Shown one piece after another: positions 36,761 to 49,552 of a DNA stretch of 64,000 nucleotides (position 1 is its first letter; each line of letters starts with the position of its first letter). A program made the translations under genes and the position numbers. The notes under the pieces were generated by a model, which worked only from the letters and a program-made list of their open reading frames with translations, was not told the DNA's origin and did no database searches. Origin of the DNA: Nosema muscidifuracis (lineage: Eukaryota; Microsporidia; Nosematidae); contig JAIOKI010000011.1 of NCBI GenBank assembly GCA_028335825.1, positions 2,501 to 66,500 on the forward strand. Direction: 5' to 3'.

Positions 36761-38206
36761 TATATATTGATAATTTTTTTATAAAAATCTTAGGGGGTTT
36801 TGGGAAATCACATTATACAAATATATATACAATTTAAAGATATTTCCAAAATCAAAAATAATTTTCAAATCTAAAATCATGATAATAATATGGTAAACAA
36901 AAATGATTTAATAAATATTCTGAATAGTTTTACTATCATCTAATTTATATCTTTAAGGAAAAATATTAAATTATGTATTGTATATTATTTATATAATACT
37001 TAATAAATATATTTTTTTATTTATGTTATTTTAATTTATTCTTAATGATTCATTTTATTAATTAATTAATAATATATATGAGGCTGAAAAAAGACTTCTC
37101 TATCTTATTAATCTAATCATAAAATTATTTTTTAGACCCATAACATAAAAAAGACAACTTTTTAGATCCCATGGATAATAATTTAGAATACATCAAATAA
37201 AATCAAGATATAATTGAGTGATTAGAGATCTATTCTAAGCTATGGAAGATCATTAAAAAAACATGTGAGATCTTTGGAATCAAGAAAGTAAACATCAATC
37301 TATGATGATGACTTGTATCAGATTAATGATATAGTCGTAGAAGAAGAAGTGGTGATATTTATAATAATCTTGAGTTTTTAAGAATAGAAGAAATACTGAT
37401 AATTTTATAAACTCATTAAAATTTACTTACTTTATTCTATCTATATTAAGATTATTTTTAATAGGTAAAATAAATCTAGTGAGATAGGAATAGTGATCTT
37501 AAGAATTAGAGTTTTAGGTATTATAAAGATATTAGCAGAATGAATAAATATTCAATAACATTAAATATATTTTTTTAATTCATTATTTCTATATTGTTAA
37601 TATTTTTTCTGAATCGACTCACTCCTCATTATAAATATAATAATTATATAATATTATCAAAATTTAAGGGAGTAAAATATATATCAGATATATGGAAATA
37701 TAAAGATGTTAAAGAAACATTATTTTTTTTCTAATTTTTAACCCATAAAATATTATTCTTACTTTTCTATATTTATAATTATAATATGGTAGTAACATGT
37801 AGATAAAAGATAGTGATTAAATTTTATCAATTAAACCATAAAATCAGAAAATATAAAATTTTTATTAATTCATAAGAGATCAATCTTAGAATACTAAATA
37901 GTATTATTATAATAGATATTCATGTATGATAAGCTAATACATTTTAATTTATATTATTATTATCTTTTAATTTAATTTCTTTTAGATGGGGTAAAATAAT
38001 AAATTATTTTAACATTTTTATTTATAAATTTCTTGATGATTAAATTAATTTATTCCAATACTGTATAAAAAGTCTTATATTAATACTTATAGATTTTATT
38101 CTTCAAATAAATATGTTTTATAATATAAGATGTATCTAAATGATAATGTTTTACTTCTATGATTTAAGTCACTATAGATGAATTTGAATAAAAATATGAC
38201 GTAGAA
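36761..38206. other. A+T-rich spacer with a worn coding trace near 37.1-37.4 kb
   Basis: Around 37170-37310 the plus strand reads DPMDNNLEYIK and then KLWKIIKKTCEIFGIKKVNI in close succession, so an old gene or transposon has probably decayed here. No family can be named. The rest shows nothing. Confidence 0.35.
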
Positions 38207-38431
38207 ATGATATTCAAAAATATAATGGTTAAAAATAAATCTAGAGATTTATCAGATAATATAAGTATAAAAATGAAATTATCTCTGTTATTTTTTCAAT
38301 TTAAATTATTCCTGCATTTTCTTATTTCTAAAAATATAATTAGAAATAATGAACATATAAATAATGATAATAATAGTAATAATAATAAAAGTACAAAGGT
38401 GAATATTAAAAATGAAGTTCCAAAAAAATAA
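38207..38431 (+). CDS. Small ORF, hydrophobic segment plus Asn-rich tail (doubtful)
   Basis: A 74-codon frame with ATG start: a basic N-terminus, one hydrophobic segment (LLFFQFKLFLHFLIS) and a low-complexity Asn/Lys tail with NNDNNSNNNKS. No C-rich motif precedes the ATG. Asn-rich runs arise easily from A+T-rich DNA, so it may be a chance frame or a remnant. No homologue in the window. Confidence 0.25.
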   Translation: MIFKNIMVKNKSRDLSDNISIKMKLSLLFFQFKLFLHFLISKNIIRNNEHINNDNNSNNNKSTKVNIKNEVPKK

Positions 38432-41400
38432 TCATAAACTCCTGATAAAACTAAAATAAATATTGATGACATTATGTTAAAAAAATAACATACTTTGTTA
38501 TGTATTTTAAATTATTTAAAATTTCTGAATTATCATTGTCAGATCTGTATTTACAAGTTTCTTTTATCTTCTTGTTTATTGATCCATCATCTAAATCTAT
38601 TACAAGAATATCATTGAGAGAATATGATAGTAGTAAATATAATAATAGCATTTAGAAGGATTAAAAATTTTATTTTATATTAAATAAATTTTTTTTTGAT
38701 TTTATATTGATAAATTCATTTTATTTTATCAGAAGATTAATTAGAACTAAAAATTTACTTAAGATTTGTTTATGTTGTAATATTTATAGTTATTGAATTT
38801 CTTCACCCTACAATTATTAATTTAACATTTAGTATGTTAATATAAATTAAAAAGCAGCAATTTAAGAAAGTTATAGAAAAATACATGTCTTTTTACAAAT
38901 AATTTTACATATTATTTACCCTCAATTAGAAATATTTAAAATATTTTTTATCCTTACTATTAGATAAATTAAAACTAAAATATTTAAAGATTTCTCAAAT
39001 TGACAAATACTATCTTAAAGTTCTTCTTGACTAGATTATTTTGATTACATGACTTCTGTTATCAATTTTCAGATGTAAAATTTGTATATATAAATGTATA
39101 AATATTAGGTACTATAAATTTATCTATAGTAGTCTATATTTCTATAAATTTAGAGATTATAATTTATATTTTATACTCATTGGTATTGTCTATCTATGTG
39201 ATATAAATGTTTGTACAGATATTATTCCTTCTAATTCTCTTATACAATTCTAATATATAATAAACTTATATCTGAGAAATATCTTAAAATGTGTGTGATA
39301 GTGAAATAGTTAATGTATGAATTATAATTTCAATAAATATACTTAATTAATTAATATTTATGAATTCGCATTTTATGTTCATATCTTGTCATTATATTAA
39401 AATGATAAATTCGCATTATTTTATTATGTTTATATTTTCACATATTTTTATAAGTATATATTCACATTTTATTATGTTTACATATTCTTTACTATTTGAA
39501 GTATTTCTCTATTTTTATTTCATACATAAATAAATCTTCTTCTTTTTAGACTCTTCCATTATATAATGTGATAATTTCTATCCTACATACAAATATATTC
39601 TAAATAATAAATTCTATAAAAAATAAATGTATGATGAATATCTTAAAGTAGATAATTAATAAAAAATACATTCATATTTTGAATAGTGTAATAATAATTG
39701 ATGATAATCTATCTTATTGAAGAATATATGTAGAAGATAAGAAATATTTATTTGTCAAAAAGTCATATATTTTAAGGAGTAAATATAAGTATTAAGTGAC
39801 ATATTCTTCTTTAAGATGTCATCAATAATAAATATATTTATATTTCTTTATGTTAAATATTAGACTTTGATTAGAAAAATAAAATAGTTATTTTATGAGA
39901 TAATACCACACAAATTCTAATGTGACAGTTGTTTATCATTAAATCGACTGCTTATTCATTAAAAGATTTAAAATAGTTAATTTTTGAGATTAGCAAAACC
40001 AAGGGTTATTTATTATCCTCTCAGGGAATTAAAACATATATAAACTAGATAAGGCTAAGTTGATCTGAGTACTTTTAATTTGTTCATTATATTCTAATAA
40101 TATATGGATCTAAATATCGAGCTTATAGAACTTTATCTATTGAATTAATTCTATTTTTTATCTTGTATGAATTCTATATTACATACAGCATATCGTCTAC
40201 ATAATTCTTAAATTATATCTTTATGTACTCATTTTAATTTTTTTATTATCTCAGACTTAAATCATTGGTTCATCTAATATATCTGAATATGAACTACACC
40301 TTATTGTTATGTTCTTTTGGAACTTCTTATTTTTTAGGTTAGGTTTGAATAACAAACTTATTAGTTTATATTTATTCATTTTTATATCTTTCTAATATCT
40401 AAAATACATTCATTTATAAGTGATTAATTTTTTTCATATGTTATATGAAACTACTTCTTCGATATTTCATCTTGGATAAGTTTTGTTCTTTAACTCCAAT
40501 AAGTTTGTATAATTTACTTGTCTTTACATTACTTCAATATTATATTCATATAATGACTTTAGATTGTCATGTACTGTCTTCTCTTCTCGATAAATCATAT
40601 TTAAATGTTAGATATAATTATCTTTTTTTGATCATGTCTTTATTTTCATTATAATGTCTTGTTCTACTCAAAACATCACATTTTCTATTTTTGTATTGTT
40701 TCTTAATATAAGTATCTAAATTATTACAATTTTTATAGATTTGATAATATTTCTTTCTCAATGATTATAAATTTTTTTAGATCCTTAATTTATCTAATAT
40801 GTTTCTGTATTGTATTTGTCTAAAAATTATTCAAAAATTATTACTTAATGCATTAGTTTCGAAAATAAAATCATTCATAATGTCTGTGTTTTTAGAATTA
40901 AATCAATTAGTAGTATTCATTTCAATCTAATAAAGTAAATTATGTATTTCTCTATTTATTTATATTTTACATCTTTTTATGTCATGTTAAGTATAGGCTC
41001 AATTATGAAAAACAGTCCTTTATAAATTTACTATTCTAATACACGATACAATCTTCTTACTTCTTCGATTTTTTAATTTTGTCTGTAAAATTAAGATTCC
41101 ATAAAACTCTACTTCTTGCTTTTTAACTTCTAATCTTCTTTTTTAATATTAATCCTTTATCTATCAATATATTCATTATTCTCTGAAATATTACATCATT
41201 CGATTTTCCAATTTCTTTATATATTATATTGTTTACACACTTAAATAATAGTATATAAATCTTTATTATTATTAGCATTAATTTTCATTCATCCAACTTA
41301 TTCTTGAAATTGAATGGTGTTTTATAAAGATAAACAGTTGTAAAATATTTCTAATTTTTCATATTATGACTCATTTATTAAATATGATTTAGAGTAAGTC

Positions 41401-44334
41401 TCATGTCTCTACAAGCTTGATGTTATGATTTAACTAGACCCTTCCTCATACATATAAGAATTTTATGTGTTATATTTGTAACAACTTCATGAGTAAACTA
41501 GTATTCCTTTTTCTTTGTATGACTTTATCATCACTTTTTGATTTTCTAAAACACTAATTATATCTTTTATTATGTTTAATATATCAATCCTTTATATTCT
41601 AACATTGTATTCCATCATAAAATTAACTAAGGCACATGTATATTACTAACAGACTCTCATGTCTATGATATTTATGTCTGAAAGTTGAACAAGACTAGAA
41701 GTTTCGTATTTATCTTCTTCTTATGTCCAACAAAAGAATATTACTATTTCTTACTTTATAATTAGATTACCTGTTGTAATATTCTTTGTCCACTATACAC
41801 CTGCTACTGAGCTATTCTTCTTAATTTTTGTTTTTCTATTATAACAAAGTTAACGTCTTTCAATTTTTTAAAATCATTAACTTTTCTTTTTTTTCAAATT
41901 TCTAATAATATTAAAAAAATTGACACTTTATGCTTTTGCTCTTTCTCTATCTACCTTCATCCTCATAATTGAATAACTTAATATTTCATAGGGTATTATT
42001 TAATTTGTAAATATCTTCCAGTAAATGTTTTGTTTAGATAACTTTAAATGTCTATGATATTTAGTTCAATCTCATTATTTGAATTCACAAGCATTGATTT
42101 ATCTTCTTTAAGAGAGATTGTAGATAACATTTTCATAATTCATATAGTTTTTTATCTTGATATAGATGTATTTATGTATGTTATCATTTTTCTAATTTAT
42201 ATTGAGATTACTAAAATTAGGGATTTATTTAAAATTTTTTATACTCACAACAAAACATATTTATATTCATACAAATAAAAATTTTTATATCAACTTTTTT
42301 CTCATTAATTAGCATATATTTTTCATTGAAACAATATTTATATTGATTTATATGGGATTTCAATATTCTCTTGTTCTAATGAAAGTTATGATTATAGTTG
42401 TGTAAAATTAACATTATTAAAAAAGCGATAAACATAAATATCAATTTTATTTATCTCTAATTCAATGTTTATTTATTGATTTTTTTAAAATATTTTAACA
42501 TATAAGGAAGAAAACATTTAGATATAATAATCATTATAAGAATACATAAATAATTTTTCTTATATGTTTTAACATGTTGATATACAATTAATAAAAATAA
42601 TGAAATACTTATTGACTTAGTATTTATTTATGTCATAGTAACTATTGGTCAGAAAATAAATTAGATCGTTATGAGTCATCAAGAACTAATTAATCATAAT
42701 AGTCTCTAGTGATTTATTACATATAAATGAGACAAATATTTTTTTTAATTTGATAATTTATATTTTAATTAATTCAAGGTCAAAACTTCAAAAATATTTA
42801 TCTCATAGTTGAAAAATCTAAGAAATTTCTTTTATTATGTGTTTGATTTAGAAAAAGAAAATTGTTAACTTTTACATCAATTATTATTTATTTTATATAT
42901 GAAGTAAAAATATATTATCGGCACTGTTTCAGATCATACAGAAACATTAAATAAGCTCAACGATATAAATGGAATGATAGAAGAGGTTGATACATAAAAC
43001 ATAAGTCGTGTTTTAAAATAAAATTTTGTAATTTATATAAATTGATATTGTATCTATTCTAGAACAAATATTATCTTTATTAATATAATTATAACATATC
43101 TAAGAATTTTGATAAAAAGTACATTGAAAGGTTTTATAAATTGATTTGTTCATTCTTTTATATTTAAAAAGACAAAATTAGCAAAGGCTCTTTGAAAACT
43201 TAGAAAGTATCTATACAGTCTATTATTAATAACTTTCAAAATTAATATTAGACATACATAAAGAAAATATTCAAAGAGAATTTTATCTTCCTTATTGAAT
43301 GTTTAAAGTGTCACTAGATATCTCTGACAGACGTTAAAGTTAACTCAATTATTTTTACTTACTATTAAATATGTTATAAATTTATAATAACTAATATGAT
43401 CAAGACAAATATGTTGAAAATAATACAATATTAAATTTAATACTTGACACATTTAAAGATACTTTTCGTAAATAGTCTCTAATCTACTTAACTACTAAAA
43501 ACGTCATTGTATTAAACAATAATTATACATAGATGAAAGATCTCAGAAGAATGAAAAAGATTGATAAAATTGTATTAGACACACTCAAATCATAAGACCA
43601 AGAAAATGATAAAAAGATTCTTCAACATATTGTTACAGTTAGAAGCGATTGCATAAGTTTTATTAAATAAAAAAAAATAAATTTTATTACGCCATGTCTT
43701 TATTATTTATTTCTCTTAATTTATCCAAAGTATAAGAAAACTTTTTTAAAAATTATAATTCAATAAGATAATATTCATAAATATTTTAATTATTTTGTTT
43801 AGATAACTTGAAAAAAAATTTATATATTAGCTATCTAAGTCTCCTTTTTTCAGTCTAATTTAACAAATTAATAATATTGCAAACTTAATGTAACTAAAAG
43901 ACTAACTATAAATAAAGTCTAAGACTAGAGATTAGTGTAAACAGGTTTAGAATTTATAAAAGCTAAAAGAACCCATTTAAAATATTAAACAAACTTTTTT
44001 TTAATTTCATAAAATATGTCAAATTTATCTTTAAATAAATTAAAAACAACGTGTTCTTTTATATATTTTAAATAAGATTATATGGTAACTAAATTATTAA
44101 TATATTTCCAAAGAAAATAAATTATTGTTGAAAGTGTTTTTAATTTATATTTTGTAAATATATAAACGTTGCTCAAAAAACGAAAAATTTTTTTTTAATA
44201 AATAAATTTATATTGATCTAATTCTCTATTTATACTATTACTTTTTTCAATGTTTTCTATGTAGAAAATTTTTTAAATTAAATTTCTATGAAAATTTTTT
44301 AATTTAAATTAAAAATATTTAAACAAAAAAATTT
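38432..44334. other. Long gene-poor stretch with worn coding traces
   Basis: Nearly 6 kb without a supportable gene. On the minus strand between about 41.9 and 40.1 kb the sequence is denser in coding-like pieces, including KNYVDDMLYVI near 40.19 kb that recalls a reverse-transcriptase box, but flanking pieces do not confirm any family. On the plus strand near 42.92 kb (IGTVSDHTETLNKLNDING) and 43.53-43.67 kb (KDLRRMKKIDKIVLDTLKS) there are scraps of a hydrophilic helical protein. All are too eroded to name. Confidence 0.4.
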
Positions 44335-44340
44335 TACTCC
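44335..44340 (+). promoter_or_regulatory. Start-proximal TACTCC motif
   Basis: TACTCC, a variant of the C-rich start motif, lies two bases before the ATG at 44343. Confidence 0.4.
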
Positions 44341-44342
44341 TT

Positions 44343-45968
44343 ATGAAATTGTTTTTACTTTTTACTTTAGTATTTTCAGAATTACTTGAACTACATTATA
44401 ATATTCAAAATCAGCTATTAGAGAAGATTCAGGATAAATTGAATACTGGTGATTATGCATGTTTAGATTTAGACGAAAATTATATAATTCATATAATTAA
44501 ACTAAATCGTTCAGAATTAGTAATAGAAAAATTTGATAAGCTTCATGGAATAACTAACCCAATTATTATTAAGTTGGATGATTATTTAGATGAGGATTTA
44601 AATCTTAAAGATTCCTTAAAAGCTAAAATAATTCAACAGTTGTATTCTTTTGTAGATAGCGAAATAAAATATATTTTTTTAGCAGAGGGTGATGATTTAT
44701 ACAAGAATGAGATGTATCTTTATGAATTTTTGAAAAATCTATCATCTTATACTTACCTGATTGAAAACTATGATGAAAGTAAAAGAGAATATCTGAATTA
44801 TAAATCTATTATTAGAAACGATTTAATATTTGCATCATGTACGTTTGAGAAAAAAATAGAACACATAGATTATTTTGTTGAAAATTATGATAAAGAATTA
44901 TTTAATCTTACTTTATTTGGAGCAAAAAATAAGAAGTATTTTTTAAAATTTAATATAGGATCTTTTGATTTAACTAAATATTTTCGATATTTTTATATCA
45001 AGAATAATATTATTTCAGAAGAAGGTTCAGATATATTTTTGAAATTTGTTAAAAATTTCAACTTTGAATTGTTAAAAATAGATTTGATTTTGGAAATGAT
45101 TGATAAAGCTACTGACAACTTTATTTTTAAAAGAACAAATATGGAATTAGAAAATATTAGGTTAACAAGAAAAATAGATTTGAAAATAAATGAAAAAAAT
45201 ATAATTTGGAATTCAATATGTTATTTATATGATGAAGAAATATCAGTTGATAAAAATCTTGAATATTTAACTATATCAAAAGATCAATTCGAAGGGATAA
45301 AAAATTATTACTCAATAGTTACTGGAATGGATAGACTAACTTTATTGGATATAAATAGATTAATGAATGCATTAAAAGGAGGTGAAATATATATAACAGT
45401 CTTAAAAAATATATTGAACAATAAAGATTCATACAAGGGAATAATTCTAATTAACATTCTATATAGTTTAGCTATAATTACCAAATCTCAGTTTAAAGAT
45501 TATTTGTATTATCAAAATAGTGCTAATATTGATATTAAAAATATCACTAATCAAATCAATTCTCATTATGAGAGTATTAGATTCACTTTATATAATACTC
45601 TGCTCTATTTTGAATTATGTGATATTGCAAATAATTCGAATGATGAATTAGATTTTTTCAAAGAGTTCAATCAGATTTTATCACTTGATTCTGTGAAAGA
45701 AAAAATGAATTTATCAGATAACAAAGATTACTCAATAATGACAAAGTTAAATATTTTTATTGAGAGAGTTTATTATAAACCTATTTACAGAAATCATAAA
45801 TATATTTTAGATCATCCTTCTAGAATGATTCTATTTATTTCTCAATTGATAAGTGATAAATCAATAGTTGATGAAAATTTGATCTTGAAATACTCAGAGG
45901 GTAATTTTGAGAAAAAATATCTTCAAACATTTTACGAAGAAATATTAACGAGTGATAACAACGAATAA
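44343..45968 (+). CDS. Predicted secreted subtelomeric-family protein, 541 residues
   Basis: Complete frame with signal peptide MKLFLLFTLVFSELL. Colinear with the 539-residue protein at 27.6 kb: NTGDYACLDLDEN near residue 36, IIIKLDDYLDEDLNLKDSL near residue 75, an acidic EGDDLYKNEM, FLKNLSSYTYLIEN near residue 130, a central RLMNALKGGEIYITVLKNIL, and LYNTLLYFELCDIA toward the C-terminus. Overall identity is low but order, spacing and length agree, so the two are members of one family that separated long before the block B duplication. No membrane segment beyond the signal. It has no duplicated copy in the window. Base composition equals that of the other resident genes. Likely secreted; function unknown. 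Confidence 0.87.
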   Translation: MKLFLLFTLVFSELLELHYNIQNQLLEKIQDKLNTGDYACLDLDENYIIHIIKLNRSELVIEKFDKLHGITNPIIIKLDDYLDEDLNLKDSLKAKIIQQLYSFVDSEIKYIFLAEGDDLYKNEMYLYEFLKNLSSYTYLIENYDESKREYLNYKSIIRNDLIFASCTFEKKIEHIDYFVENYDKELFNLTLFGAKNKKYFLKFNIGSFDLTKYFRYFYIKNNIISEEGSDIFLKFVKNFNFELLKIDLILEMIDKATDNFIFKRTNMELENIRLTRKIDLKINEKNIIWNSICYLYDEEISVDKNLEYLTISKDQFEGIKNYYSIVTGMDRLTLLDINRLMNALKGGEIYITVLKNILNNKDSYKGIILINILYSLAIITKSQFKDYLYYQNSANIDIKNITNQINSHYESIRFTLYNTLLYFELCDIANNSNDELDFFKEFNQILSLDSVKEKMNLSDNKDYSIMTKLNIFIERVYYKPIYRNHKYILDHPSRMILFISQLISDKSIVDENLILKYSEGNFEKKYLQTFYEEILTSDNNE

Positions 45969-46985
45969 TTTATTAAAACGTTAATTTTATATTTTAAACT
46001 CTATACATATAAATTCTAATTTTATAGTAATTAATGGCCTTAAATTTAATTTATTTTGTAAATGTATAACCTCTTTTTTTTTGATTAACCTCTCTATAAT
46101 TATAAGATGATCGTAATCTTTTTATTATAAAATTTTAACCCTCCAAATAATTCTGATATATAATATTAATAATACACAATGTTAGTTGATGATATAACAC
46201 TTTCAAATGAGTAAATTTAGTAGATAGAATAAATGTTTAGATAGTGTAATTTTTAGTATAAAATTTTATATTGAACAAGTATATTAATAATCAAAATTAT
46301 GGATCTTTATCTATTTTATTAAGAATTAAGTAGTAGATAGCTTAGAAATTCAACATCATAATAAGAATGAGATATTAAGATATTAATTTGCTATTTTTGA
46401 AAATATGGTATCACTTTGTCAGTATAAATATAAACATTAAGATATTTTATTGTTAAGTTTTATTTAAAAATATAAATAATCGGAGGTTTTGATGACTAGT
46501 ATAAATTATTGACGATAAAAATAAACACATATGTACTATAAAAGATTAATATCTAGATATATTAGAACATATTTAATTTATCTTTTAAAACAAAGTAAAG
46601 TCTCATTATTTTATTATAAATATACCATTTAAATAAAATATTGGGTATCTTCATGTTTGAGTTTTCTATTCCAAATTGATAGGATCCGATTATTTGAATT
46701 TCTCTATTTGTGGTCAGTTCAGAGATTGAGTCTTTGAACTGACCATGTTTATATTTCTAGAGTCATTTTAAACACTCTGGATTGAACACATCCGTCTAGA
46801 CCTATCTTAATTCTATATAGTTCAAGAAGTTTGTAAAAACTCTTTCTCACGTCATTACATACATATAATTCTCATCTTATTATTGTACATTGATTTTCAA
46901 TGATTAATATCAGTTCATTCTAATGTCTTTTCTTTACTTCTACAGTTCTTAAATTATCAAATAACATTATATCTGTTAGTCAAGC
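45969..46985. other. Spacer with a decayed coding patch at about 46.65-46.9 kb
   Basis: The first 600 bases are empty. Around 46650-46870 the sequence is visibly less A+T-rich, and its minus strand holds protein-like pieces (KDSISELTTNREIQIIGSYQ and RKSFYKLLELYRIKIGLDG). They read like part of a transposon or gene of foreign composition that has decayed. The patch also includes the hairpin at 46712-46744. No family recognised. Confidence 0.4.
46712..46744. other. Inverted repeat / hairpin, 10-bp perfect stem
   Basis: GGTCAGTTCA at 46712-46721 is matched exactly by TGAACTGACC at 46735-46744. A G-T wobble and a further AGA/TCT pairing inside extend the stem to about 14 pairs with a TTGAG loop. 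Such a G+C-containing palindrome stands out in this A+T-rich region. It may be a transposon end or structural RNA, or a chance product of the coding patch around it. Confidence 0.6.
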
Positions 46986-47674
46986 CTTTGCTAAAACTAG
47001 AAGAGAGTTTAAAAATATAATAATATTTTTTCGTTTTATCCTTATTTATAAGGGTTTAAAATCATCCATGTTGTAATATAATGACGTCTTTATATTAAAA
47101 ATATTGATTGCAGTACTGTTTCCATATACATTTCATATCTGTTAAAGAAATTTGATTATGTCATCATCTATATTAAATACGCTTCAGTTCGCAACTCTTA
47201 GAATTTTTGTTATCAATGGGGGTTCATCTTCTAAAATTAGTTTTTATGAAATTTAGTTTTTATAATACAAATAATAGAATTCTTTTCATTGAAGATAATA
47301 TAAATTAAATGTTTAAATCAATGATTTAATCTTATTTTTAAAATTCAACTTAAGAAAAATTTATATTGAAAATATTATTTATAATAAATAAATTTAGTTT
47401 CGAAATAACATGAAAATTAATTGTAATTATTTTTTATAATGAAAATAAATCAAAGAACAAAACTTAGATTAAAAATGATAGTATTTATAAAAATATGCAT
47501 AAATTTATTACATAGTTATTTATATGTTTTATTGTTGATGAATAGAAATTATCAAAATAAAAAAATTTTGTTTATTAAATAAATAGTTCTAATAATTTTA
47601 TTAATTTATGTAATATGAATATATTTATTTACATAAATAATGTTACAAATATTTGTTACAAGTTGGAAAAAATT

Positions 47675-47862
47675 AAACATCTTCTATATTCATAAAATAA
47701 GCTACTAGTCATAGAAATATTATTTTATATTTATTTTAACTCATATGAAATTCCATCTTTAATTGAGCTATTTTCTGACTTTTGATATCATATTCTGTGT
47801 TTATATTTTCTAATTTATCTACATCTATATATATTGTAAATTTGTTATTATATCATCCTAAT
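47675..47862 (-). pseudogene. Conserved gene fragment upstream of the 48.2 kb gene
   Basis: Nearly identical to 17943-18131, with a few substitutions and extra stops in the minus-strand reading. It is evidently a non-functional coding remnant carried with block A, or a conserved upstream element. Confidence 0.4.
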
Positions 47863-48217
47863 TTATATAAAAAATATTATTTTGTATATTGTTATCAATT
47901 CAAATTATTTAATTAAAAACTTATTCTTATATTTTATATAGATTAAAAAAGATAATAAATTTTATAATTTATTATTATTGTATTTGAAAATATTTAATCA
48001 GTAATTAAATAATTGTTTAATCATTGCAATATATGAAAATTAAATAAATTTATTCTATTTATCTTAGTGAAATTACGTGTATAAAAAAAGTATTATTATA
48101 ATGTTTTATTATAATAAATTCATAGCTATGAGAATTTGTTTATTGAAAAAAATTAATATATTTCAATTAAGTGAATATTTAAAAAAATTATATAAATTTG
48201 AATATTTTATATCCATA

Positions 48218-49552
48218 ATGTTTTTGAAAACTCTATACTTTTTAATTATAAATTGTACAAAGAATAATTCTAATAAGATGTATGTGACAAAAGAGATACT
48301 TCCAAGTAAAGATTACATACCTATTGATTTGGGATCTCTAGATGAATCTGATTTTATGACTGATACCTCAGATCATAATAAAAATAACTCAGTTATACGA
48401 TATGAGCTATTAGAAAGATGCAGAATAAACGAAGATTATTTATCTTTAAATAAGTATATTGACAATCTTGATTTAAAAGCAGATAAAAATTCTGTTACTT
48501 TAAAAAATAAATCAAATCAATCTTATGAGAGTAGAACAATTAATCTTTTAAATCATGATAACACAATAATTCTTCCAATAGACGAATTTTTTTTGTTTAA
48601 TAAGACTATATGTATGTTTCACAACGATATGGAACAAATCAACTTACAGTTACAATATTTATCGAATTTAATAAACAATAAGCATAAATCTTATGAAGTT
48701 TATAAAGACATCTTATTGGATATAATGAAGAATCATATGTTTATACCCAATATATTTCAAATTGATGGGTTTTATAATTCTAATGATATTTATGATAATA
48801 TTGATCTAATATTTAAATATATGAAATTCATTAAAGAGTTCGACTTTAGCAAATTAAACCTAAGGAATTATGCATACTTTAATCAAAAAAAAGAATTATA
48901 TCAAATTTTTCATAAGTACAAAAGAAATCCTACTTTAAAAATATATTTTTTTACTAAATCAAACATCGAATTTTTGAATAAAATAACAGAAGAAGTTTAT
49001 CAAGAAATCTATGAAAAGAAAATATCTAAAGAGACAATAATTTCATGTATAATAGAAAGTATAAATATTATTGAAGATCCTTTAGACAAAATTATACTCT
49101 ACAAATGTCTATTTGACATTCTTACAAAGAAAAAAAATATTAACTGTTTAATTAGACTTTTATTTCATATAATAATATATTATAAAGAAGGTAAAGTTTA
49201 TTTAATACATGAAAATGAGCATTTTTTAATAGACAGATTATTATATTTAATTACGTGTTTAAATCCTAAGTTTATTTTAGATTTAAAAGATTTTTCAAAA
49301 TATAAAAAGAAAAAAAAATCAGAATTATTTTTAAAATATTATAAAACAAAATCAAAAGATTCATTAAGAGAAAATATCGAAATTCATGGAATATTCTTAA
49401 ATTTGATAGATGAAAATCAACCACGGGATTATTATTACGTATTAAATAGAATATTTGATAACTATTGCTACAACAATATAATAATTAAATTTATGTCAAA
49501 CATGACAATGCAATGTGTAATAAAGATATTAGAAGATAATAAAATACTTTAA
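48218..49552 (+). CDS. Predicted secreted subtelomeric-family protein, about 444 residues (block A paralogue)
   Basis: The open frame reaches back to an ATG at 48077, but I place the start at 48218: this ATG follows ATCCATA exactly as in the 18521 paralogue and begins the signal peptide MFLKTLYFLIINCT, whereas the extra 47 residues have no counterpart. The body aligns end to end with the 18.5 kb protein: EILPSKDYIPIDLGSLDESD, VIRYELLE, a TICMFHNDMEQ stretch, ISCIIESINIIEDPLDKI and the C-terminal MSNMTMQCVIKILE. Between about residues 200 and 260 the two differ at most positions, while neighbouring segments are almost the same. It is an intact member of the predicted secreted family, function unknown. 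Confidence 0.85.
   Translation: MFLKTLYFLIINCTKNNSNKMYVTKEILPSKDYIPIDLGSLDESDFMTDTSDHNKNNSVIRYELLERCRINEDYLSLNKYIDNLDLKADKNSVTLKNKSNQSYESRTINLLNHDNTIILPIDEFFLFNKTICMFHNDMEQINLQLQYLSNLINNKHKSYEVYKDILLDIMKNHMFIPNIFQIDGFYNSNDIYDNIDLIFKYMKFIKEFDFSKLNLRNYAYFNQKKELYQIFHKYKRNPTLKIYFFTKSNIEFLNKITEEVYQEIYEKKISKETIISCIIESINIIEDPLDKIILYKCLFDILTKKKNINCLIRLLFHIIIYYKEGKVYLIHENEHFLIDRLLYLITCLNPKFILDLKDFSKYKKKKKSELFLKYYKTKSKDSLRENIEIHGIFLNLIDENQPRDYYYVLNRIFDNYCYNNIIIKFMSNMTMQCVIKILEDNKIL

Noticed and set aside
40150-41900. Reverse-transcriptase-like box (KNYVDDMLYVI) and other coding-like pieces on the minus strand
   Set aside because: The box is isolated. Other retroelement landmarks are not found at the right distances, so no family or limits can be supported.
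42048-42278. Plus-strand 76-codon hydrophobic frame
   Set aside because: Composition is what A+T-rich DNA gives by chance (Ile/Phe/Leu-rich), with no start motif and no homologue in the window.
48077-48217. N-terminal extension of the block A protein from the first ATG in the frame
   Set aside because: The paralogue lacks it, the signal peptide begins at 48218, and the ATCCATA start context is at 48218. The extra codons look like translated spacer.
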